Shown: positions 7,721-17,463, numbered from the stretch's first letter. The stretch: 64,000 nt of DNA from Pusillimonas sp. TS35 (GCF_009857885.1 NZ_WWER01000002.1:124001-188000), one strand, 5' to 3'. The notes: a model not told the origin generated them from the letters alone. Translations and numbers: made by a program.

Positions 7721-10036
7721 TCACGCCGGCATTATGTCGGGGCTTTCAAAAACGGTGATCGGCGGCAAGGGGTGCACATAGCGTTCAAGGCGCACCAGAC
7801 AAGACTGCGCGGCGCAGCCCTGGCTCAGGGCTGATGCCGGCCTGTCCTGCGTCAATACGTTCGGGTTGCCATGGCTTTCTAGATTGGATCCGTCCGGCGC
7901 CAGGCACGGGTCAAACCAGGCGCCGGTGGCCAGCGCCACCACGCCCGGGCGCACGCCCTCGGTAATCAATGCCGCGGCGAGGCAGGCGCCCCGGCCGTTC
8001 GACACGCGTACGATATCGTTTTCGCTGATGCCGCGCGCCGCCGCATCGCGCGGATTGATGCGCACGGGCTCTCTCTGGTTGATTTTTCCGCCCCGGCTGT
8101 ATGCGCTGTGGTCCAGTTGGCTGTGCAGGCGTGTGTGGGGCTGATCGGAGATCATATGCAGCCATCCCTCGGAAGCCACGGCGGGCGACAGCCATTCCTT
8201 CGGTTCGTACCAGGCCGGGTGACCGGCGCAGTCGGGAAGGGCATAACCGGCGATGCGCTCGCTGTGTATCTCGATCTTGCCCGATGGGGTGGTCAGCGGG
8301 TTGGCGGCGGGATCATGGCGGAAGTCCGCCAGCATCACCACTCCCTCCTCCGGCTCGCCCTCGGGCTGCAAGTCGATCCGGCCTTGCTTCCAGAAAGTGT
8401 CGAAATCGGGCAGCGCGATGCCCGATCTATGGGCGCTGCCTATGCATTCGCTATACATGGCTTCCAGCCATTGCATCGTGCTGCGCGATTGGGTGAAGGC
8501 GTCCCACGCACCCAGGCGCTGAGCCAGCTCGGAGAAAATCTGATAATCGTCGCGGGCTTCGCCATAGGGTGACATGGCCCGGTGCATCGCTACCATGTAG
8601 CGCTCGCGGTTCGAATAGCCGATGTCATCGCGCTCAAGCGTAGTCGTGGCAGGCAGGACAATGTCCGCCATGCGCGCCGTTGACGTCCAGAAAGGCTCAT
8701 TGACCACAATCGTCTCGGGCTTGCGCCAGGCCCGCGCCAGGCGGTTCAGATCCTGGTGATGATGGAAGGGATTGCCGCCCGCCCAGTAGACCAGACGGAT
8801 ATCGGGGTACCGGTATTGGGCCCCGTTGTACTGGAACGGCTCGCCGGGGTGCAGCAGCATGTCCGAGAGGCGGGCAACGGGGATGAAGTCTGCCACGGCA
8901 TTGCGCCCCTGCGACAACGTGGGCCCCGAGAACTTGGGCACAGCACTGCCTATCATGTTCACCGCGCCGTACCCCACGCCGAACCCACCGCCCGGCAAGC
9001 CGATCTGGCCCAGCATGGCCGCGACAACGACCACAAGCCAATAGGGTTGCTCGCCATGCTCGGCGCGCTGCAGCGACCAGGCGGCGTTGATCATGGATCG
9101 GGTTGCCGCCAAATCGCGTGCCAGCGCGCGTATACAAGCCGCGTCGATTCCGGTGATCGGCGCCGCCCATTCCGCACTTTTCGGTCGGCCATCGGCCTCA
9201 CCCGACAGATACGCGGCAAAGACGTCGAAACCAACGCAGTACTTGTCCAGGAAAGCGCGATCATGCAGGCCTTCCGAATACAGGGTATGCGCGATTGCCA
9301 GCAACAGCGCCGCATCGGTGTTGGGCACAATCGGCCACCAATCGCTCTCGCGCCCCGTCAGCAGGTCGTCGCGCACCGGGCTGATGTTAACGAAGCGCAC
9401 GCCCGCATCGGCCATGCGCGCAAGTGCGCCGCGCACGCGATGCGGCGCCGGCCCGCCCGCGCTGATTTGCGCATTCTTCTCGGGCACACCGCCGAACGTC
9501 ACGAAAAGCTTGGTATTGCGTGCCAGCACGTCCCACGACGTATGGCTGCTCATCAGCGTTTCCATGGGTGCAACAATATGCGGCATCAATACCCGCGCCG
9601 CGCCCAGGCTGTATGAGTCCCGATGACTGACATAGCCGCCAATCGCATTCAGAAAACGGTGCGTCTGGCTTTGGGCGTGATGAAAGCGCCCCGCGCTGGA
9701 CCAGCCATAACATCCGCCGAAGATGGCTTGATTGCCATGGTGTTCCCGCACGCGCCGCAACTCGCCGGCCACGAGATCAAGCGCTTCGTCCCAGGGCACT
9801 TCGATGAAAGGCTCTTTGCCGCGGCGCTCCGGCATCGCGCCCGGCCCGTGGCGCAGCCAGCTTTGCCGCACACTGGGGCGCTTTACCCTCACTGACGCAT
9901 CGCGGCAAGCATCAAGCATCGCCGCGCCTATGGGCGACGGCGCATCATCCTCCGGGATCGGCTCAAGGCGCGACAGTACGCCGTTCTCGTGAACAGTTTC
10001 GTAAACACCCCAATGGGCCGCGGTATATGTCTTCAT
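7721..10036 (-). CDS. Molybdopterin S/N-oxide reductase, BisC/DMSO-reductase type
   Basis: About 771 residues from the ATG at 10036; the frame is open 18 codons further upstream. The enzyme lacks the N-terminal Cys cluster for an iron-sulfur centre. It has CYGWSSAGRFHHAQ, in which Ser114 lines up with the molybdenum-ligating serine of DMSO, TMAO and biotin sulfoxide reductases. The C-terminal molydopterin-binding domain has RINPRDAAARGI. No Tat signal is present, so it is probably cytoplasmic like BisC. It would reduce a sulfoxide or N-oxide using a bis-MGD cofactor. It diverges from the second Bug receptor, sharing a promoter region with an IclR-type operator. A role with an S-oxide of the neighbouring thio-acid pathway is possible. 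Confidence 0.85.
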   Translation of the reverse strand: MKTYTAAHWGVYETVHENGVLSRLEPIPEDDAPSPIGAAMLDACRDASVRVKRPSVRQSWLRHGPGAMPERRGKEPFIEVPWDEALDLVAGELRRVREHHGNQAIFGGCYGWSSAGRFHHAQSQTHRFLNAIGGYVSHRDSYSLGAARVLMPHIVAPMETLMSSHTSWDVLARNTKLFVTFGGVPEKNAQISAGGPAPHRVRGALARMADAGVRFVNISPVRDDLLTGRESDWWPIVPNTDAALLLAIAHTLYSEGLHDRAFLDKYCVGFDVFAAYLSGEADGRPKSAEWAAPITGIDAACIRALARDLAATRSMINAAWSLQRAEHGEQPYWLVVVVAAMLGQIGLPGGGFGVGYGAVNMIGSAVPKFSGPTLSQGRNAVADFIPVARLSDMLLHPGEPFQYNGAQYRYPDIRLVYWAGGNPFHHHQDLNRLARAWRKPETIVVNEPFWTSTARMADIVLPATTTLERDDIGYSNRERYMVAMHRAMSPYGEARDDYQIFSELAQRLGAWDAFTQSRSTMQWLEAMYSECIGSAHRSGIALPDFDTFWKQGRIDLQPEGEPEEGVVMLADFRHDPAANPLTTPSGKIEIHSERIAGYALPDCAGHPAWYEPKEWLSPAVASEGWLHMISDQPHTRLHSQLDHSAYSRGGKINQREPVRINPRDAAARGISENDIVRVSNGRGACLAAALITEGVRPGVVALATGAWFDPCLAPDGSNLESHGNPNVLTQDRPASALSQGCAAQSCLVRLERYVHPLPPITVFESPDIMPA

Positions 10037-10284
10037 GGTGTCTTGGTCATGATCATTGCGTGGAAGCCGACGCATCACCGGCGCGGGCACCTATGCGTAC
10101 TCCGCGCCCTCGGCAGCATCCTAATCAGTTTGCCGAGCGTTAGACAATTATTTCGCAAGATGGAACAAGCGGCTTGCTTCAACCGCACTCCGCCGCGACG
10201 CTCCCTTCACCCGCATGCGCCCCGCGCCGGACGTGCGCCCCGAACCCAAGGCCATTGCCAACAATCCTTGCCCCCTCCATTTCG

Positions 10285-10299
10285 TTCCATTTAATGGAA
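10285..10299. promoter_or_regulatory. IclR-type operator, copy 2
   Basis: TTCCATTTAATGGAA has the same perfect 6-bp arms and 3-bp centre as the repeat at 6860-6874. It lies in the ~350-bp divergent gap (10037-10386) between the oxide reductase and the second Bug receptor, 87 bases before the Bug start. The rest of that gap holds no gene that I can support. Confidence 0.68.
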
Positions 10300-10386
10300 T
10301 CTTTGTTGCACTATAGGCAATTACATAGAATTCCAGACCTACACGCAGCACCACGCAATCAACAACCAGCCGTAAGGACGTTACCC

Positions 10387-11427
10387 ATGAAGCATCCATT
10401 CAGGAAGTTGTCTCCCGCTGCAATCACTGGTCTGTCAGTGTCGCCGCGAACGCTACGCCGCACCCTGCTCGCCGCGCCCTTCGCGCTTGCGCTGGCGCTT
10501 GGCGCCGCCAGTCAACCCGCCGCTGCCGGCAACTATCCGGACCGCCCCATTAAAATCGTCATCCCCTATTCGGCGGGTGGCGGCACAGATACGTTGGCAC
10601 GTGTCATTACCGCGCAGATGAGCAAGACGCTCGATGTCCCGATTGTGATCGTCGCCAAGCCAGGTGCCAGCACGATTATCGGCACCAAGGATGTCATCAA
10701 CTCGCCTGCGGACGGCTACACACTGCTGCTGTCGACCAATACGACTTACAGCATCGTCCCGCATCTTTTTCACACACCGCCCTTCGACGCACAGAGGGAT
10801 CTCATCCCCATCAGCTACGTCGCTTATACCCCCATTATGCTAGGGGTGAACCCCAAGCTGCCGGTGAAGACTCTCTCCGAGTTCATCTCCTATGCGCGAC
10901 AGAATCCTGGCAAGGTATCGTATGCCTCTTACGGCATCGGGACGTCCACGCACCTCATCGCCGAGATATTCCAGAACGAAACAAACACCACGCTCAATCA
11001 CATTCCGTACAAAGGCGTGGAGGCGGTGCATGCTCTGGCCGGCGGGCAGGTCGACGCCATGTTCGATGGGCTGTTCACCGGCCTGCCCATGGTGCAATCG
11101 GGGCGCATCAATGCGCTGGCGGTGACGCAGCCGAAACGCTCCTCTTTTTCGCCGACCATACCCAGTCTCGCCGAGTTCGGCTTTCCTGGTTTCGACATCA
11201 ATATCTGGTATGCGCTGTCCGCGCCCAAGGGCACCCCCCAAGCCGTGATCGACCGCCTGTATGAAGCCGTCTCGGCGGCGCTTGCAAGCGATGAGGTGAA
11301 GACGGGGCTGCACAAGCTGCAGGTGGTTCCCGTGGGGCTGCCGCCCGCGCAGGCGCAATCATTCATCCGCGCACAATCCGAGTTGTATAGGGATATCGTC
11401 AAGAAGGCCAACATCCCGCTCAGTTGA
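10387..11427 (+). CDS. Bug/TctC-family periplasmic solute-binding receptor (second copy)
   Basis: 346 residues from the ATG at 10387, preceded by AAGGA 8 bases upstream; the longer open frame from 10174 lacks signs of translation. A long signal peptide has a basic start (MKHPFRKL), a hydrophobic core (LLAAPFALALALGAAS) and cleavage near AAAGNYPDRP. The Bug motif IKIVIPYSAGGGTDTLARV follows. Domain closure motifs such as YASYGIGTSTHL and HIPYKG are present. It is followed 57 bases later by the GMC oxidoreductase gene, with which it probably forms a transcript. No TctAB partner is nearby. Confidence 0.9.
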   Translation: MKHPFRKLSPAAITGLSVSPRTLRRTLLAAPFALALALGAASQPAAAGNYPDRPIKIVIPYSAGGGTDTLARVITAQMSKTLDVPIVIVAKPGASTIIGTKDVINSPADGYTLLLSTNTTYSIVPHLFHTPPFDAQRDLIPISYVAYTPIMLGVNPKLPVKTLSEFISYARQNPGKVSYASYGIGTSTHLIAEIFQNETNTTLNHIPYKGVEAVHALAGGQVDAMFDGLFTGLPMVQSGRINALAVTQPKRSSFSPTIPSLAEFGFPGFDINIWYALSAPKGTPQAVIDRLYEAVSAALASDEVKTGLHKLQVVPVGLPPAQAQSFIRAQSELYRDIVKKANIPLS

Positions 11428-11484
11428 ACGCGCACCGGCAGGTTCCACCCCCCCCCACAACGCCAACTCCGGGAACAATCCGAC

Positions 11485-13104
11485 ATGTCCGCGGCCATCA
11501 CACCAGAACTCTTTGATTACATCATCGTCGGTGCGGGCAGCGCAGGCTGTGTGCTTGCCAATCGACTGACCGAAGACCCTACCCGCACCGTCGCGTTGGT
11601 CGAAGCAGGCCCCTGGGACACCGATAAATGGATTCATATCCCAATAGGCATCTCCTACCTGCTCAAGTCCTCCCGCTATAACTGGTTCTATAAAACAGAA
11701 CCTGATCCAGGCATGAACAACCGCAGCCTGTACTGGCCGCGCGGCAGGGTGATCGGCGGGTCGAGCAGCATCAATGGCATGGTCTATATTCGCGGCCAGA
11801 AAGAAGACTTCGACCGCTGGGAGCGCGAGGGCGCAACTGGCTGGGGCTGGGACACGATGCTGCGCCTGTTCAAGAAGTGCGAAGATCAGGGGCGCGGGGC
11901 CGACGCGTTCCATGGCACAGGCGGGCCAATACGGGTCGAGGACCGCACCAACCGGCATGCCATATGGGACGCCTTCATTGCCGCGGGCGAAGCGGCGGGC
12001 TTTGCATTCAATCCCGACCTGAACGGCGCAACACAAGAAGGCGTTGGCTATTACCAGACAACCATCAAGCGCGGCATACGCAGCAGCGCCGCAACGGGCT
12101 ATCTGAAAAACATCCGCGCGCGACGCAACCTGCATGTGATGGTGAACACGCTGGCGCACCGCATCGAGTTCGACGGCAAGCGGGCCTGCGGCATCGTATG
12201 CCGTTCCGAGGGCCAGATTCGGCAGCTGCGCGCACGCAAGGGGGTAATACTGGCGGGCGGTGCCATCAACTCGCCGCAGCTCCTGATGCTTTCGGGTATC
12301 GGCCCGGGGGAACACCTGCGGTCACAGGGCATCCCGGTATTGCACGACGCCCCCGGCGTGGGAAAAAACCTGCAGGATCACCTGCAACTGCGCATGGTTT
12401 ACCGGCTGCATCAGCCCATTACCTTCAACGAGCAAGCCCGCTCGATATTCGGCAAGGCACGCATGGTGTGGGACTATGTCGCGCACCGGTCGGGCCCCAT
12501 GGCATATCCCACGGCGCAGACAGCGCTTTTTGCGCGAAGCACGCCCAATGCCGCAACCCCCGATCTCCAATACCACTTTTCCAACTACAGCATAGACGGC
12601 GAGACGCGTGTTCCCCACGCCTTCCCCGGCATTACCTACAGCGTATGCTACCTGCGCCCACAAAGCAGAGGTGAGCTACTGCTCAAGAGCGCGGATCCCG
12701 CCGCACACCCCCGCATCCACGCCAATTACCTAAGTGCACAGGCCGACTGCGAGGCCGCCATACGCAGTGTCAAGCTCACGCGCCGGCTGGCATCGACGCC
12801 ACCGATCAGCCACCTTATCCAGGAAGAATTTACGCCTGGCCCGGCCGCGCAAAGCGACGACGAGATTCTCGCCTTCGCCAGAGATAACGGCACCTCGATC
12901 TATCATCCGGTCGGCACCTGCCGGATGGGCCGGGATCCCCATGCCGTGGTGACACCTGATCTGAAAGTCAATGGCATAGAAAACTTGTGGGTGATCGATG
13001 CCTCTGTGATGCCCTCCCTGATATCGGGCAACACCAATGCGGCAGCACTTGCCATCGGAGAGCGGGGCAGCGAATTGCTTATGCAGACGGAGCGAAACGG
13101 CTGA
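11485..13104 (+). CDS. GMC-family FAD oxidoreductase (choline/alcohol dehydrogenase type)
   Basis: 539 residues. The FAD-binding GAGSAG lies at residues 16-21 (YIIVGAGSAGCVLANRL). The first GMC signature is GRVIGGSSSINGMVYIRG and the second is AGGAINSPQLLMLSGIG. The catalytic pair is His474 in YHPVGTCRMG and Asn518 in SGNTNA. The family oxidises alcohols to aldehydes or ketones in the cytoplasm. It lies directly downstream of a Bug receptor and probably acts on an alcohol group of that receptor's ligand. Choline dehydrogenase itself is unlikely because no betaine genes are nearby. Confidence 0.9.
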   Translation: MSAAITPELFDYIIVGAGSAGCVLANRLTEDPTRTVALVEAGPWDTDKWIHIPIGISYLLKSSRYNWFYKTEPDPGMNNRSLYWPRGRVIGGSSSINGMVYIRGQKEDFDRWEREGATGWGWDTMLRLFKKCEDQGRGADAFHGTGGPIRVEDRTNRHAIWDAFIAAGEAAGFAFNPDLNGATQEGVGYYQTTIKRGIRSSAATGYLKNIRARRNLHVMVNTLAHRIEFDGKRACGIVCRSEGQIRQLRARKGVILAGGAINSPQLLMLSGIGPGEHLRSQGIPVLHDAPGVGKNLQDHLQLRMVYRLHQPITFNEQARSIFGKARMVWDYVAHRSGPMAYPTAQTALFARSTPNAATPDLQYHFSNYSIDGETRVPHAFPGITYSVCYLRPQSRGELLLKSADPAAHPRIHANYLSAQADCEAAIRSVKLTRRLASTPPISHLIQEEFTPGPAAQSDDEILAFARDNGTSIYHPVGTCRMGRDPHAVVTPDLKVNGIENLWVIDASVMPSLISGNTNAAALAIGERGSELLMQTERNG

Positions 13105-13187
13105 CGCATTGCAGCCACGGGCTGGTTCGCAATGGCGCGCGTTGAGGTGGCGGCGTTGAATGCCCGCTATGCGTCGAACGGCAAGCG

Positions 13188-14372
13188 TCAGCGCCGCAGC
13201 CTCGTATGCGGCAGCCAGTGCCAGAACAGCGCCGCCGCCACAAACCCGAAGGCGCCTGTTACGGCGATGCCTGCGCCCAGCGACAGCAGCGCCGTGACGC
13301 CCGACAGCACGAAGGGCCCGGCGCAAGTGCCCACGTCGCTGATCAAGCGCCACAGGCCCAGAAATTCCGTACGCCCGTGCTCGGGCGACGCATCGGCGCC
13401 CAGCGTCATATTGATGCCCGATCCGAAGCCATTGCCGATGCCCAGCAGCATGGCAATCATCATGAAGGAAATTGTGCCGGTGGAAAGCGGCATGAGGACA
13501 AGCGACAGGCCCATGATGAGCGTACAAGGGAGGGCCACCCACAGCCGGCCGCATTGGTCCATGATCTTGCCTGCCGGATAGAAGACCAGCATGTCCACCG
13601 CGGATGACAGGCCGAAGATAACCGATGTTGCGGCCGGCCCCAGGCCGATGTGATCGCCCCAGAGCGGGATCACGATCTGCCGCGCGGCACGCATGGCGCT
13701 GATCAGCAGAATGCCAAGGCCCAGCGTCAGGAATACCCGCGCGTGCGCTCGCGCGACTTGCCCCACGCGCGGCGGCACTGCGACACCTTGGGCCCGTTTA
13801 TCGTCCACCCGCAGCTCGGGCATGTAGTATGACACCACGCCGGCAGCCAGCAGCGCCACAATGCCGAACCAGTATGCGCCGGCCAGGCCCATGAAATGCA
13901 TCAGCCCCGCCCCCGCAAATGGGCCGATGAACATGCCGATGCGATTCACGCCGCCAAGCATCGATAGTGCACGGGCACGCATGCCAAAGGGTACGACCTC
14001 GATGAGATAGGTCTGGCGGGCAAGGTAGAAGACGGCGGTTGCGACCCCAATGAGAAGAGCCGCCACAGAAAGCACCACTGGCTGCATCGACACGATGAAC
14101 ATCAATAGCGCCAGCACGGTGATGGCCGAAGCCCCCAACAGCGCACGGCGCTCACCGATGCGGCTGGTGATCAGGGCCGCCGGAATATTGGCCGCCAGCG
14201 AGCCGAACCCGATCAGGGCGACAATCAGGCCCGCAATGGCGGGCGAAGCGCCGGCGTCACGCGCGCTGAGCGCGACCACGGGCAGGAAGGCACCATTACC
14301 CAGGCCAAACAGCAGAGACGGACCGAAAGCGGGGACGGCTATTTTCTTTAAACTGAAACTACTGTCGTCCAT
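13188..14372 (-). CDS. MFS transporter
   Basis: 394 residues with about 12 hydrophobic segments in two halves, the usual architecture of a major facilitator permease in the inner membrane. A conserved loop between TM2 and TM3 carries SRIGERRALLG, matching the MFS motif A pattern. It resembles drug/metabolite exporters more than sugar porters, but the substrate cannot be predicted. It is convergent with the GMC gene and appears monocistronic. The ribosome-binding site is weak. Confidence 0.85.
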   Translation of the reverse strand: MDDSSFSLKKIAVPAFGPSLLFGLGNGAFLPVVALSARDAGASPAIAGLIVALIGFGSLAANIPAALITSRIGERRALLGASAITVLALLMFIVSMQPVVLSVAALLIGVATAVFYLARQTYLIEVVPFGMRARALSMLGGVNRIGMFIGPFAGAGLMHFMGLAGAYWFGIVALLAAGVVSYYMPELRVDDKRAQGVAVPPRVGQVARAHARVFLTLGLGILLISAMRAARQIVIPLWGDHIGLGPAATSVIFGLSSAVDMLVFYPAGKIMDQCGRLWVALPCTLIMGLSLVLMPLSTGTISFMMIAMLLGIGNGFGSGINMTLGADASPEHGRTEFLGLWRLISDVGTCAGPFVLSGVTALLSLGAGIAVTGAFGFVAAALFWHWLPHTRLRR

Positions 14373-14483
14373 ATTGCGGTCGGTGCCTTTGAGGGTGGAA
14401 TGCGATAAGCGCCATTTTAGCCACTTCGCCGTTCGCGACCTCGGCGCCGGGGCAGCCGGCCCGCCTTCCGTACGCCTGCAGGC

Positions 14484-14981
14484 TTACTGGTCGCGGCCCT
14501 CCAGGCCCAGCCGCTCATGCCACTGCGCAATGGATTCCTCGGAATATTCCCGGTACATCTGGTCACCCTGCTTGGCTTCGATTTCTACCCACGAAGCCTT
14601 GGAATCCAGAAACAGATGCGTACGCTCGGGCGGGATCGGCAAGTTGGTGTCGATGGCACTGGCGAACGGATGGATCAGATCGGGCCATTCAGGGCTGAAC
14701 AGCCAGAGCGCACTACCGCATAGGGCACAAAAATGCCGTTCGGCCGAACTGACGCGTGGATCCTCGCCACCGCCGCGGTTGATCACAGCGTGGTAGACGG
14801 TGACGTTCTCAGCGCCCTTGAGCTTGAGGGTGCGGGCATCGCCCGACAGATTGATGGCATATCCGCCGCCGCCCTGCGTCTTGCGGCATATCGTGCAATA
14901 ACAGCGCTGATAGGGATATGGATTGCTGCTGGCAACCGAAAACTGCACCGCGCCACAGTGACAGGAACCTTCGAGCAACAT
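14484..14981 (-). CDS. GFA/CENP-V-like zinc-binding protein
   Basis: 165 residues. The N terminus has GSCHCGAVQFSV and then RCYCTICRKTQGG, with a third Cys pair in FCALCGSALW. These are the zinc-binding cysteines of the glutathione-dependent formaldehyde-activating (GFA, DUF636) fold. AGGAGG lies 5 bases before the ATG. Proteins of this family bind glutathione adducts or act in unknown small-molecule chemistry. No formaldehyde dehydrogenase is next to it, so the Gfa function is not supported. Confidence 0.85.
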   Translation of the reverse strand: MLLEGSCHCGAVQFSVASSNPYPYQRCYCTICRKTQGGGGYAINLSGDARTLKLKGAENVTVYHAVINRGGGEDPRVSSAERHFCALCGSALWLFSPEWPDLIHPFASAIDTNLPIPPERTHLFLDSKASWVEIEAKQGDQMYREYSEESIAQWHERLGLEGRDQ

Positions 14982-15069
14982 GATGGCCTCCTATGTGCAT
15001 GAATGAACGCACCCGGTGCCCCCGGCTTGCGCCGCCTGCCGCACCGGCCAAGCACCCCTGCTACCTACT

Positions 15070-15627
15070 TTACTGCGCACCGGCTGCCTGCAGAGGCATG
15101 CGCGCCACTACGCGGTAATAAGAACCCGACTCGGCCGGCTGCGACGCCACCAGCACGCATTGCGCAGGCGTCCAGACCAGCGGTGGCTGGCTCAGCCCGC
15201 CCAGTTCGCAGGGCCCCGCACGGCGCAACAGCGACACATGAGGCCTGAATACACCCGCCGGCCGTGCCCAACCCATGCTGATCAAGCGCGCCCAGATGTC
15301 GTCGTACAACGCATCAAGCCAGCGGATGCGGCCCTCGCCCGACGGGCCGGCCCAAACGATGCGTGGCCCGATAAAGCGACCGAAATGCGCCAGCGCAAGC
15401 GGCGCTACCGGCGCGGGCCAGCCTGGCGCGGCTTCGATAAGCGCCGCTGCCTGACTCGCAGGCGTCGCCCCGAGAAAAGCCAGCGTAAGGTGCAGGGTTT
15501 CCGGACGCATGATCCGACCGCCGCACAAATCGTGCGCCGCCCGGGCCCAGGCCATGATGCGGCTGGCATCCTCGGCGGACGGCCACAGAGCGAAAAACAG
15601 ACGCAAGGTTTCCCGTGGGGTGTCCAT
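15070..15627 (-). CDS. thpR: RNA 2',3'-cyclic phosphodiesterase (LigT/2H family)
   Basis: About 185 residues from the ATG at 15627 (MDTPRETLRLFFALWP); the frame is open upstream but the extension looks non-coding. The two HxT/S motifs that define the 2H phosphoesterase family are present: HLTL in TLHLTLAFLG and HVSL in FRPHVSLLRR. The enzyme hydrolyses 2',3'-cyclic phosphate ends of RNA in the cytoplasm and can ligate tRNA halves in vitro. It is monocistronic and divergent from the peptide ABC operon. Confidence 0.85.
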   Translation of the reverse strand: MDTPRETLRLFFALWPSAEDASRIMAWARAAHDLCGGRIMRPETLHLTLAFLGATPASQAAALIEAAPGWPAPVAPLALAHFGRFIGPRIVWAGPSGEGRIRWLDALYDDIWARLISMGWARPAGVFRPHVSLLRRAGPCELGGLSQPPLVWTPAQCVLVASQPAESGSYYRVVARMPLQAAGAQ

Positions 15628-15839
15628 AAGATGCAGCATACTGCAGCGCGCCGGGTTTTGGGCATGGGCATGGGGATTACCCACATTTTCAACACGGGCT
15701 TCGGTCACTACACTGGGGCGGCTGTAAGCGCTTCCCCACACGACCCGCCCACCTGCTCGCCAAAAGCCAGCCATGGCGCGTCGGCACGGTCTCACGTGCA
15801 ATCTGCATCACTCTAACCCTCGATCAAGGCAGGAGACGC

Positions 15840-17459
15840 ATGATGGAACTGAAGCACATTCTCAGGCATACGGCGATGGCGGCCCTGCTCGCGGCAACGC
15901 TTGGCGCGGTTGTACCAAGTGCCGCGGCGCAGCAAGGCAAAACCTTCCGCTGGGCCTACCAGGGCGACATGATGTCACTCGACCCCATGTCGCTGAATGA
16001 AACCTTCACTCTGGGGTTGCAAAGCTGGTTCTATGAAACCCTGACGGCCTACGACAAAGACCTGAAGCTGGTGCCCCGGCTGGCCACAAAATGGGAAAAC
16101 CCCGAGCCCACCAAGTGGATCTTCCATCTGCGCGAAGGCGTCACCTTCCATGACGGCTCGCCTTTTACCGCCGACGATGTGATCTTCTCCTGGAAGCGCA
16201 GCCTGACGGAAGGCTCGGACATGAAAGGCTACGGCGCCAAGGCGTCCGACATCCGCAAGATCGACGACCACACGGTAGAAGTCACCACCCCGCAGCCCAA
16301 TCCCATTTTGCCGCGCGACTGGATTTTTCTCTACATCATGAGCAAGTCGTGGGCCGAAAAGCACGACACCACCGAAGCTGCCAACGTCAAGGGCGGCGCC
16401 AGCAACTATGCTGCAATGCACGAGAACGGCACGGGCCCCTTCACCATTGTCGATCGCCAGCCCGACGTCAAGACCACGCTCAAGCGCTATGACGGCTACT
16501 GGGACAAAGACATGCCCAGCAACGTCACCGATATCGTGTTCCAGCCCATCTCCCAGGAAGCCACCCGGGTCGCTGCGCTGATCTCCGGCGAGATGGACCT
16601 GGTCATGCCCGTTCCGGTACAAGACTGGCCGCGCCTGGAAAACGAACCCAATGCCGCCGTGCTCAATGAGCCCGAAGCACGCGCCGTGTTCATCGGCATG
16701 GATCAACATCGCGACGAACTGCTGTTCTCAAGCGTCAAAGGCAAAAACCCGTTCAAGGACAAGCGTGTGCGCGAAGCCGTCGTACTGGCGGTAGACACCG
16801 ATGTCATCAACAAGAAAATCATGCGCGGCGCCGCCAACCCGCTCGGCACCGTCATGGCCGACAAGATCAACGGCTACGACGAATCCTTCGGCAAACCCTA
16901 CAAACCAGACGTGGCCAAGGCCAAGAAGCTGTTGGCCGACGCGGGCTACCCCGACGGCTTCAGCGTACAGCTGGACTGCCCCAATGATCGCTACGTCAAC
17001 GATGAAAAGATCTGTCAGGCCGTGGCCAGCATGCTGGCGCGCGTAGGCATCAAGATTGACCTTCTGGCGCAGACCAAATCCAAATACTTTGCCAAGATTC
17101 TGCTGCAGGCGGGCAATAACACCAGTATGTACATGCTGGGCTGGACGCCCAGTTCCATCGATGCGGCGAACGTGCTCAAGAACCTGGTCGCCTGCCGCGA
17201 CAGCAAGACTGCCTCGGGGCAGTTCAATCTGGGCGGTTATTGCAACAAGGAGATCGATGTCCTGCTGGCCAGGATCGAGGTCGAAACCGATCAGGTCAAG
17301 CGCAACCAGATGATCAAGGAAGCCTTCACCATGCTGCGCAACGACTATGGTTATCTACCGCTGCACCAACAGCCGATGTCGTGGGGGGTGCGCAAAGGCA
17401 TCAAGGTTGCCCAGCGGGCCGATGACGTGCTGGACATCCGTAATGTCGTGATGCCCTGA
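15840..17459 (+). CDS. Peptide ABC transporter substrate-binding protein (SBP family 5)
   Basis: 539 residues with a signal peptide (basic start, MAALLAATLGAVVPSAAAQQ). The family 5 signature is present as LATKWENPEPTKWIFHLREGVTFHDGSPFTADDV. AGGAGA stands before two in-frame ATGs (15840 and 15843). It delivers oligopeptides, dipeptides or other ligands from the periplasm to the permeases encoded next. The following permease starts 4 bases after the stop codon. The ligand is not certain; family 5 also covers nickel, glutathione and opines. Confidence 0.92.
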   Translation: MMELKHILRHTAMAALLAATLGAVVPSAAAQQGKTFRWAYQGDMMSLDPMSLNETFTLGLQSWFYETLTAYDKDLKLVPRLATKWENPEPTKWIFHLREGVTFHDGSPFTADDVIFSWKRSLTEGSDMKGYGAKASDIRKIDDHTVEVTTPQPNPILPRDWIFLYIMSKSWAEKHDTTEAANVKGGASNYAAMHENGTGPFTIVDRQPDVKTTLKRYDGYWDKDMPSNVTDIVFQPISQEATRVAALISGEMDLVMPVPVQDWPRLENEPNAAVLNEPEARAVFIGMDQHRDELLFSSVKGKNPFKDKRVREAVVLAVDTDVINKKIMRGAANPLGTVMADKINGYDESFGKPYKPDVAKAKKLLADAGYPDGFSVQLDCPNDRYVNDEKICQAVASMLARVGIKIDLLAQTKSKYFAKILLQAGNNTSMYMLGWTPSSIDAANVLKNLVACRDSKTASGQFNLGGYCNKEIDVLLARIEVETDQVKRNQMIKEAFTMLRNDYGYLPLHQQPMSWGVRKGIKVAQRADDVLDIRNVVMP

Positions 17460-17463
17460 CTGC

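Noticed and set aside
10174-10386. N-terminal extension of the second Bug receptor
   Set aside because: It precedes a clear signal peptide with its own ribosome-binding site and covers the IclR-type operator.
11485-13104. Choline dehydrogenase BetA
   Set aside because: General GMC motifs only; no betB or betI nearby and the Bug context suggests another alcohol.
14484-14981. True glutathione-dependent formaldehyde-activating enzyme
   Set aside because: Only the fold is shown; no formaldehyde dehydrogenase genes are adjacent.
15640-15839. A gene between thpR and the peptide ABC operon
   Set aside because: The frames there are extensions of thpR without a start signal; it is a promoter region.
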